Shown here piece after piece: positions 16,079-22,275 of a DNA stretch of 64,000 nt. Positions within the stretch are counted from its first letter, which is position 1, and the number at the start of each line of letters is the position of its first letter. The notes beneath the pieces were generated by a model. The model ran no database searches, was not told where the DNA came from, and was given only the letters and a program-made list of their open reading frames with translations. Made by a program: the position numbers and the translations under genes. The stretch comes from Ruminococcus sp. OA3 (GTDB lineage Bacteria; Bacillota; Clostridia; Lachnospirales; Lachnospiraceae): assembly GCF_022440845.1 (NCBI RefSeq), contig NZ_JAKNTO010000001.1, positions 2,666,001 through 2,730,000 on the forward strand, in the 5' to 3' direction.

Positions 16079-16090
16079 CAGGAGTTTGAT

Positions 16091-17131
16091 ATGGATCGTA
16101 TTGATACAGGGACCTCCCTGAAAAAGCGGATTAAGATATGTGCAGCCCTGCTTGCGGCGCTTGCCCTTCTGATGACAATTTATATCCTGTTTCTTTTAAA
16201 CGAGTTAAAGGAGAATAATAAAGCGGCATTTGACAGCGGCAGAACAACAGGAATGATACTGCTGCTTCTGCTCTGCGGGTACCTGGTGTTTACTTATAAT
16301 TACCTGGTGATTCCATATTTGAAAACGCGGAGAGTCCTGGATAATTTCAACAAAGGCATTGTGTTTGAAGATGTTTTTTCGCTTCCGTATCCATTTACTC
16401 CGGAACTGGAAATCGCCCTTGCCAAACTTGAGGCGCTGCTTGATAAGAAAGAGTCTCTGAGACTTTCGGTTGAACAGTCAAAATACCTTGCTCTTCAGAA
16501 CCAGATCAACCCGCATTTTCTTTATAATACTCTGGATGCTATCCGGGGAGATGTGCTGATGGCGGGTCTTCATAATATCTCGGATACGATAGAAGCATTG
16601 TCAACCTACTTCGCATATTCGATCTCCAATCTGGAACAGTATGCCACGTTGTCGGAAGAGCTGCGGAATGTGCAGGCTTATATCACGGTACAGAAATACC
16701 GTTTCGGAGAAGCCCTGCAGTTTTCTGTTATTTATGAGGAAGACCGGGAACAGCTTCAGGATTTATATATTCCGCGTATGGTGCTGCAGCCCATTGTAGA
16801 AAATGCGATCTACCACGGGCTGGAAATCCGCAACAAGCGCGGAAATATCCAGCTGCGTATTCAGATGACGAGAAAAACTGTGATTATTGACATTATTGAC
16901 GATGGCGTCGGTATGTCACAGAAGGCAGTGGAAGTACTGAATCTGAAACTGACACATGCGGAAGCAGGACTGGGAAATGCGGAGCAGAAGAGAAAGGGAA
17001 TCGCACTTGTCAATGTCAACAGCAGGATCAAACTGTTGTTCGGTCATGAATTCGGAATGTATGTCTACAGTAATGAGGGAGTCGGTACAGATGTCAAGCT
17101 GACACTCCCTATTGTAAAAGAACCAAAATAG
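16091..17131 (+). CDS. YesM-type histidine kinase with almost no extracytoplasmic loop
   Basis: A 346-residue kinase of the His_kinase/HATPase_c (LytS/YesM) class. The phosphoacceptor region QNQINPHFLYNTLD places His142, and the ATP-binding part has LQPIVENAIYHG and DDGVGM. Unlike usual YesM proteins of about 550-600 residues with a large Cache domain and HAMP linker, this one has two membrane segments (about 15-36 and 54-74) joined by only about 17 residues. It has no room for an external ligand domain. Kinases of this build (BceS class) are known to take their signal from a partner membrane protein, often an ABC transporter. The next two genes encode an ABC-like pair, so a sensory complex is plausible. 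Confidence 0.9.
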   Translation: MDRIDTGTSLKKRIKICAALLAALALLMTIYILFLLNELKENNKAAFDSGRTTGMILLLLLCGYLVFTYNYLVIPYLKTRRVLDNFNKGIVFEDVFSLPYPFTPELEIALAKLEALLDKKESLRLSVEQSKYLALQNQINPHFLYNTLDAIRGDVLMAGLHNISDTIEALSTYFAYSISNLEQYATLSEELRNVQAYITVQKYRFGEALQFSVIYEEDREQLQDLYIPRMVLQPIVENAIYHGLEIRNKRGNIQLRIQMTRKTVIIDIIDDGVGMSQKAVEVLNLKLTHAEAGLGNAEQKRKGIALVNVNSRIKLLFGHEFGMYVYSNEGVGTDVKLTLPIVKEPK

Positions 17132-17143
17132 CAGGAGAGCTTT

Positions 17144-18580
17144 ATGCAGGAAGAATTGCTGAAAATCGAAAATGGTATGAAAAATATAGATGGCTATGAC
17201 ATTCTCGCAGGTGTTCAGATCCAGGTGTTTAAAAATAAAATCTGCGGAATCATGTCCGGTGAGCAGCAGGAGCTGGAGGTCCTGTGGGAGATTCTGCAGG
17301 GTAAACAAAAACTGGATTACGGAACCTTTTATATCAATGAACGGAAGGTGAGTGAAGAGGATGCACCGGAGGTTCTGAAAGAAAACGTAACAGTGATCGA
17401 TGGCAGCTCCCATCTGATTGGCAGTCTGTCACTGGCCGAAAATCTGTTTGTCATATCAAGAGATTATAAAGAACGGTTCCTGGATCTGGAAAAGCTGGAA
17501 AAAAAGCTGGAAATCCTGTTTGATATGTTTCATATAAGCATTGACATTCACACCTCTGTATCACAGCTGAGTCATATGGAACAGTTTAAGATTGAGCTTC
17601 TGAAAGCCTATACAATAGGGATTAAGCTGGTACTTGTCGATATTCGAAGCAACAATCTGCCGTCCGAAGAAGTGGACGAGTTGTTTGAGCTGATCGGCAA
17701 AATGAAAGAACGTAATATCACATTTATCGTATGGAATCCGGTCCTTGAACAGACACTTCATTTTTCAGATCAGCTGCTGATCATTAAAAATGGAAGGACG
17801 GCCCGCATATTCGGACAATCTGAATTTGACGAGAAGGTTATAACCAGAATCCTGCTGGGGAATCCGGAAAAATCACTTCGGTTCGGACAGCTTTCACAGC
17901 GCAGCCAGCTGGCATTCCGAATGGAACACGTCTCCGAAAATTATCTGTTTCGAGCCAGTTTTGAGATTTACAGCGGTGAAATCGTCTGTATTCACTGCGA
18001 TGAGGAGCAGGGACTGTCTCATTTTTATAAGGTTATGAGCGGTGAAACACAGGTGAGAAATGGTAAGATGACGATCGGTTCCAAAGACTTCACACCGAAA
18101 TGCCTGGAAGATGCAATAGAGCATGGAGTTGGCTTTATTGAAAATATTTCATATACCCAGACTCTGTTTTATCAGATGACGGTGCTGGAAAATGTATGTA
18201 TTGTCAAAGGCAACTATCTCAAAGCGATCTGGTGGAAGCGCAGATACAGGGACAGCATACGCAATACGATTAATTCTGTTTTCGGAAAAGACATCTGTGA
18301 TAAACGATTAGGTGAACTGACGGAAACGGAGCTGCAGAAAGTACTTTTTTGCCGCTTCATGATCTTTCATCCGAAACTGCTGGTACTGGTCAACCCTTTT
18401 ATCGGCGGATGTATCAATATGAATGAGGAATCTCTGAAAAATATTCAGATGACCGCTGACCGCGGGATTGCGGTTCTGATCCTTACCGGGAGCAGAATGA
18501 AGGTGCCGCAGCTGCATGGACGGCATCTGATTCTCACAAAAGCAGGCGTGTTAATGGAAAGGATACAGCGTTATGAATAG
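17144..18580 (+). CDS. Catalytically dead RbsA-like tandem ABC protein (pseudo-ATPase)
   Basis: A 478-residue protein that follows the RbsA layout end to end but lacks its chemistry. Where RbsA has GENGAGKST it has SGEQQELEV, so the Walker A Lys is lost. The Walker B DEP is DIR, the Q-loop Gln is gone and the switch His is Asn (VWNP). The second half has CDEEQGLS for Walker A, LTETELQK for the LSGGNQQK signature and LVNPF for DEP. The reading frame is long and intact with normal codon use and coupled neighbours, so this is not a decaying pseudogene. It overlaps the permease gene by eight bases. I infer a non-hydrolysing structural or sensory partner of the permease and kinase. No known family function is claimed. 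Confidence 0.82.
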   Translation: MQEELLKIENGMKNIDGYDILAGVQIQVFKNKICGIMSGEQQELEVLWEILQGKQKLDYGTFYINERKVSEEDAPEVLKENVTVIDGSSHLIGSLSLAENLFVISRDYKERFLDLEKLEKKLEILFDMFHISIDIHTSVSQLSHMEQFKIELLKAYTIGIKLVLVDIRSNNLPSEEVDELFELIGKMKERNITFIVWNPVLEQTLHFSDQLLIIKNGRTARIFGQSEFDEKVITRILLGNPEKSLRFGQLSQRSQLAFRMEHVSENYLFRASFEIYSGEIVCIHCDEEQGLSHFYKVMSGETQVRNGKMTIGSKDFTPKCLEDAIEHGVGFIENISYTQTLFYQMTVLENVCIVKGNYLKAIWWKRRYRDSIRNTINSVFGKDICDKRLGELTETELQKVLFCRFMIFHPKLLVLVNPFIGGCINMNEESLKNIQMTADRGIAVLILTGSRMKVPQLHGRHLILTKAGVLMERIQRYE

Positions 18581-19520
18581 CAAACGGGAAAGTCAATATT
18601 TTTTTTACAGCAGTCTCTGGATTCTGGCCATACTGATCGTGTGCGGAGCTATTTTCTGTCCCGGTTTCCTGAGCGGCTTTAATGCGACGAGTATCCTGCG
18701 GCAGATTTCCTATATTACTCTGATGGCATACGGCGCTACAGTCATCATCATGCTCGGTCATATCAATGTTGCCTACGGGTCAGAAATGGCTCTGATCGGA
18801 TGTGTCTCCTGTGAAGTCATGGTCGTTACCGGGAATATAGTTCTGGCAATACTTGCCGCCCTGCTGCTGGGAGCCCTGATCGGTCTGTTTATCGCCTTTA
18901 TTGTCACCAGATTCGGGATTCCCTCTTTCATCGTAACACTGATCGTCAGCATGATCTCGAGGGGAGCGGCTATGGTCTTCACGAACAGCGCACCGATAAC
19001 AAACCTTGGAAAGTATACGGTGATAGGGCAGGGGATGGTAGGAAAAATTCCGGTGCCTGTTTTTATCATGGCGATGGGTTTCTTTATCATCTGGGCGATC
19101 GTAAATAAAACCGGTTTCGGAAGACAGGTCATTGCTGTCGGTGAAAATGTGAAAGCATCCAAAGCATCCGGGATCCGTGTAAAACATGTCATTATGAAAA
19201 CCTATATTCTGGACGGAGTTTTCACTGCGGTTGCAGCGGTTGTCTTTATGGCACGTATGAATTCCGGTATTCCAGCATCGGGAGAGTCAAGTGAGTTCGA
19301 TGTGATCACCGCCGTTGTACTGGGCGGAACTTCTCTGACAGGGGGCACGGGAAATGTGATCGGTACGGTCATCGGCGCAATGATCGTCGGGATGATCAAC
19401 AACATGCTGAATCTGTGGGGAATCAATTATAACTGGCAGAGCATCATCAAGGGAATTTTTATCATGCTGGTTATCATCATTGATTACTCGGTCAAGAAGC
19501 AAAAAAAGCCTATTTTATGA
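18573..19520 (+). CDS. Second RbsC-like permease, paired with the pseudo-ATPase
   Basis: A 315-residue membrane protein of the BPD_transp_2 (RbsC) class with about eight to ten hydrophobic segments. The cytoplasmic coupling region is kept (GENVKASKASGIRVKHVIMKTYILDG), as is GGTSLTGGTGNVIGT near the end. The otherwise conserved GGIDLS motif of sugar permeases is changed to GHINVAYGS. It starts eight bases inside the end of the pseudo-ATPase gene, so the two are translated together. It could pair with the active ATPase at 11837 to make a second transporter, or with the pseudo-ATPase in a non-transporting receptor for the kinase. No second binding protein gene is present. Confidence 0.85.
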   Translation: MNSKRESQYFFYSSLWILAILIVCGAIFCPGFLSGFNATSILRQISYITLMAYGATVIIMLGHINVAYGSEMALIGCVSCEVMVVTGNIVLAILAALLLGALIGLFIAFIVTRFGIPSFIVTLIVSMISRGAAMVFTNSAPITNLGKYTVIGQGMVGKIPVPVFIMAMGFFIIWAIVNKTGFGRQVIAVGENVKASKASGIRVKHVIMKTYILDGVFTAVAAVVFMARMNSGIPASGESSEFDVITAVVLGGTSLTGGTGNVIGTVIGAMIVGMINNMLNLWGINYNWQSIIKGIFIMLVIIIDYSVKKQKKPIL

Positions 19521-19553
19521 GGAGAATACACGAGGAGAATACACAATGAATTC

Positions 19554-19579
19554 TGATTTATTTCCTCCTTGAAATAAAT
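19554..19579 (+). repeat. Perfect 10-bp inverted repeat before the recombinase gene
   Basis: GATTTATTTC and GAAATAAATC flank the loop CTCCTT. Just upstream a 13-base unit, GAGGAGAATACAC, occurs twice in tandem and places a ribosome site before an eight-codon open frame (ATG to TGA, MNSDLFPP) that runs through the left arm and loop. It could be a leader peptide, a weak terminator or a recombination site. Coordinates here may be off by one base because of a nearby A run. Confidence 0.45.
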
Positions 19580-19592
19580 CCTTGATTGTAGT

Positions 19593-19606
19593 AGTATAGA
19601 TCTATA
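19593..19606 (+). promoter_or_regulatory. 14-bp perfect palindrome upstream of the recombinase
   Basis: GTATAGATCTATAC is a perfect palindrome about 54 bases before the recombinase start. It resembles a dimeric repressor operator and also contains a TATAGAT -10-like sequence. It is not a LexA box of the known clostridial type. Confidence 0.4.
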
Positions 19607-19659
19607 CGACAAACGCGAGTTTATCAAATAGATGAAAGGGAAAGATAAAGGGTATCCAC

Positions 19660-20718
19660 ATGAACAAACGTACAACCTACCACGAACAGACCGATATACA
19701 TAATATCATGAAGCTGCGTGAAGTTTTAAAGACGCTACCGGCGTTTGCGCGCGACTATTTTCGTTCGATTGACGCTACAACGACCACAAAAACAAGAATT
19801 TCCTATGCTTATGATATCCGTGTATTCTTTCAGTTTCTGCTTGAGGAAAATCCTGTTTTTAAAAATCAATCCATGGACTCTTTTACCGTCGATGTGCTCG
19901 ATCAAATTCAGGCGCTCGACATTGAGGAATATATGGAATATCTGAAGGTTTACAAAGGCAACGGTGAAAATCTTAATACGAACGGTGAACGCGGCTTAAA
20001 ACGTAAAATTTCTGCTTTGCGCAGCTTTTATGCTTATTATTACAAACGGGAAATGATCCATACAAATCCTACAGTGTTGATCGATATGCCGAAAATCCAT
20101 GAAAAAGCCATTATCCGGCTTGATACGGATGAAGTTGCTATGCTGCTTGATCATATCGAGCACTGTGGTGATCATCTGACCGGTCAGAAAAAGGTTTATT
20201 ATGAAAAAACAAAGGAACGTGATTTGGCGCTCGTCACTCTCCTGCTTGGAACAGGTGTTCGGGTTTCCGAATGTGTCGGACTGGACGTTGAAGATATCGA
20301 TTTTAAGAATAACGGAATCAAGGTAACGAGAAAAGGCGGAAACGAAATGATCGTCTATTTCGGCGGGGAGGTAGAGAAGGCATTAAAAAATTATCTGGAG
20401 GTGCGCAGAGGAATTACTCCGGTAACCGGACATGAGCACGCACTCTTCTACTCTACCCAGCGCAAGCGCATTGGAATTCAGGCAGTCGAAAATCTTGTTA
20501 AAAAATACACCAGAGAAATTACAACCACGAAAAAAATCACGCCTCATAAGCTTCGTAGTACTTATGGTACCACGCTGTACCAGGAAACGGGTGATATTTA
20601 TCTTGTCGCTGATGTTCTGGGACATAAAGACGTGAATACAACGAAAAAGCATTATGCTGCCATTGATGACGACAGGCGCAGAAAGGCTGCCGGAGTTGTG
20701 AAACTGAGGGAGGATTAG
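19660..20718 (+). CDS. XerC/D-like tyrosine recombinase
   Basis: A 352-residue site-specific recombinase with an N-terminal SAM-like core-binding domain (about 25-150) and a C-terminal catalytic domain. Active-site residues are all visible: Arg in LLGTGVRVSE, Lys in VTRKGGNE, the HxxR pair in HKLRSTYGT, His in LGHKDVNTT and nucleophile Tyr332 in KKHYAAI. It may be a chromosomal Xer-type resolvase or a domesticated integrase; no prophage genes, excisionase or tRNA attachment site are nearby. It is followed five bases later by two flavoprotein genes, an odd pairing. Inverted repeats lie in the 140 bases upstream. Confidence 0.88.
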   Translation: MNKRTTYHEQTDIHNIMKLREVLKTLPAFARDYFRSIDATTTTKTRISYAYDIRVFFQFLLEENPVFKNQSMDSFTVDVLDQIQALDIEEYMEYLKVYKGNGENLNTNGERGLKRKISALRSFYAYYYKREMIHTNPTVLIDMPKIHEKAIIRLDTDEVAMLLDHIEHCGDHLTGQKKVYYEKTKERDLALVTLLLGTGVRVSECVGLDVEDIDFKNNGIKVTRKGGNEMIVYFGGEVEKALKNYLEVRRGITPVTGHEHALFYSTQRKRIGIQAVENLVKKYTREITTTKKITPHKLRSTYGTTLYQETGDIYLVADVLGHKDVNTTKKHYAAIDDDRRRKAAGVVKLRED

Positions 20719-20723
20719 AACAA

Positions 20724-21227
20724 ATGAAATTAATGATTCACGATTTAACTGAGGATGCCCTGCACAGGATATCCTCTAAAATTGAGGCTGATGACATTGT
20801 CATAACCGGAAATGACAATATCCGCCCCTGTATCGGCTGCTTCGGGTGCTGGCTGAAGACGCCGGGTGCCTGCATTATCAGGGATGCGTATCAGCAGATG
20901 GGAAAATACATCGCCATGTGCAGCGAAATGCTTATCATCAGCAAATGTACCTATGGCTGCTACAGCCCGCCTGTTAAAAACATACTGGACAGAAGCATAT
21001 CCTATATCCACCCCTACTTTACGATAAAAAACGGGGAAATGCATCATCAGCAGAGATATAAGAAAGATCTGACCATGAGGGTCATATTCTACGGTGATGA
21101 CACAACCGTTCAGGAAAAAGAAATTGCGCAGAAATTGGTGACAGCGAATGCAGTTAACCTGTATGGCACCGTAGCATCTGTGACTTTTCTGGATTCCATA
21201 CAGGAAATGGAGGAACTGAACATATGA
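20724..21227 (+). CDS. Flavodoxin-family/NADPH-dependent FMN reductase-like protein with Cys motif
   Basis: A 167-residue flavodoxin-fold protein. The CIGCFGCWLKTPGACIIRD segment (about 36-54) matches the CxxCxxCxxxxxGxCxxxD pattern of flavin reductases and iron-sulfur flavoproteins, so FMN binding and possibly a cluster are likely. The N-terminal phosphate-binding loop is shorter than usual. It starts five bases after the recombinase stop, with GGGAGG inside the end of that gene, and overlaps the next flavoprotein gene by four bases (ATGA). The two probably act together as a redox pair. The substrate is unknown. Confidence 0.75.
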   Translation: MKLMIHDLTEDALHRISSKIEADDIVITGNDNIRPCIGCFGCWLKTPGACIIRDAYQQMGKYIAMCSEMLIISKCTYGCYSPPVKNILDRSISYIHPYFTIKNGEMHHQQRYKKDLTMRVIFYGDDTTVQEKEIAQKLVTANAVNLYGTVASVTFLDSIQEMEELNI

Positions 21228-21865
21228 AAATATCTTTGATAAACGGCAGCCCCAAGACAAAGGGCAGCGCATCAGGTGTTATACTGAAAGAACTTCAGGA
21301 ACTGCTCTCTCCCAAGGATCATATTGTGAACCTCCACTTTACAAAACACCGGCCTGACGAGGGGGATGTTGACCTTCTGCAAGATTGCGATGCTATCGTT
21401 TTCGCATTTCCACTCTATGTTGATGCTCTCCCATCACATCTGGTATCATGCCTGATTCAGTTGGAAAATTCATTTAAAAATACCGCCTTTCCGCACAACT
21501 GCACAGTATATGCTATTGTAAACTGCGGATTTTACGAAGGCCGCCAGAATGTGCTTGCTTTGGATATCATGAAATGCTGGTGTGAGAAAGCAGGCGTTGT
21601 CTGGGGCGGAGGACTTGGCATCGGCGGAGGAGGAATGATGCCTGTGCTGGGCAATATCGCCCCCGGCAAAGGACCCAAGAAAAACTTTTCCCATGCATTG
21701 GAAACACTATCGGACAGAATTTCCCGGCGGGAATCCGGCAAAAACATATGCTTTTCTCCCAATTTCCCGAGATTTCTATACAAAATCGCAGCTGAAATCG
21801 GCTGGCGGCAGGCAGTGAAAAATAATGGTTTGAAAACTCATGACCTGTGGAACAGACAGATTTGA
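21224..21865 (+). CDS. NAD(P)H-dependent FMN reductase-like flavoprotein
   Basis: A 213-residue flavodoxin-fold protein starting MKISLINGSPKTKGSAS, the FMN phosphate-binding loop of the NADPH-dependent FMN reductase family. It has FAFPLYVDALPSHL, typical of the flavin-contact loop, and a Gly-rich GLGIGGGGMM stretch. It overlaps the preceding flavoprotein by four bases and ends the recombinase transcript. Role: reduction of FMN or of a small molecule by FMN in the cytoplasm. The partner and substrate cannot be read from the sequence. Confidence 0.8.
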   Translation: MKISLINGSPKTKGSASGVILKELQELLSPKDHIVNLHFTKHRPDEGDVDLLQDCDAIVFAFPLYVDALPSHLVSCLIQLENSFKNTAFPHNCTVYAIVNCGFYEGRQNVLALDIMKCWCEKAGVVWGGGLGIGGGGMMPVLGNIAPGKGPKKNFSHALETLSDRISRRESGKNICFSPNFPRFLYKIAAEIGWRQAVKNNGLKTHDLWNRQI

Positions 21866-21876
21866 TTCAGACTGCT

Positions 21877-22083
21877 CTACCGGGTGGACTGATTTTTGCA
21901 GTCCGCCCAAATTTCTTCCCTGTCTCCGCACAGCAATTTATCGATAACCCGCAGCAGCTCTAATTCACTTCTAAATTCAATGGTCTGACTTTCCGATATT
22001 AACTTACCCTGCCATGTGAAGTTATTGCATTCCTCTATGTGAACTTCAAAGGTCGCGGGTATCTGTGACTGTTTCTGTGCCAT
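21877..22083 (-). CDS. Small conserved-looking hypothetical protein
   Basis: A 68-residue protein, soluble and acidic, with the core TFEVHIEECNNFTWQGKL and a C-terminal LLRVIDKLLCG helix. I do not recognise a named family. It has a proper AAAGGA ribosome site and a good promoter on the minus strand (22148-22176), so it is likely expressed. It is divergent from the LuxR-type gene at 22276 and convergent with the flavoprotein genes. Small proteins next to MalT-like regulators may be targets or modulators; that is speculative. Confidence 0.6.
   Translation of the reverse strand: MAQKQSQIPATFEVHIEECNNFTWQGKLISESQTIEFRSELELLRVIDKLLCGDREEIWADCKNQSTR
21882..21908. terminator. Hairpin between convergent genes
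   Basis: GGGTGGACTG (21882-21891) pairs with CAGTCCGCCC (21899-21908) with one G-U pair and a seven-base loop. It overlaps the 3' end of the minus-strand gene at 21877. Neither side has a long T tract, so termination is likely but weak. Confidence 0.45.
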
Positions 22084-22147
22084 ATATCTATCCTTTCTTT
22101 TCTACCGTATTTGATGTGGGTTGTTCCGGATATCATATTGTTATTTT

Positions 22148-22176
22148 ATTATAGTCGATGACAGCAGGTCAAACAA
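22148..22176 (-). promoter_or_regulatory. Promoter of the 68-residue protein gene
   Basis: TTGTTT (22176-22171), a 17-base spacer and TATAAT (22153-22148) on the minus strand. It lies back to back with the LuxR gene promoter, so one regulator could act on both. Confidence 0.6.
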
Positions 22177-22230
22177 TCGGACTGGTATTAGGTTTCTGGA
22201 AAAATTATTACTTTTCATGCCATATTGTAT

Positions 22231-22239
22231 GTTATAATA
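22231..22239 (+). promoter_or_regulatory. Extended -10 promoter of the LuxR-type gene
   Basis: TGTTATAAT at 22231-22239 is a consensus extended -10 lying 37 bases before the start at 22276. The -35 region is poor, consistent with extended -10 use. Confidence 0.55.
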
Positions 22240-22275
22240 TAATAAATTTTAACCTGTTCAACGGAGGTAGCAAGG

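Noticed and set aside
17144-18580. Calling the RbsA-like gene a pseudogene
   Set aside because: The frame is intact over 478 codons, overlaps its neighbour in a coupled way and loses motifs in an orderly fashion in both halves, unlike random decay.
19554-19579. Rho-independent terminator after the second permease
   Set aside because: The stem is AT-rich and no T tract follows; kept only as an inverted repeat of unknown role.
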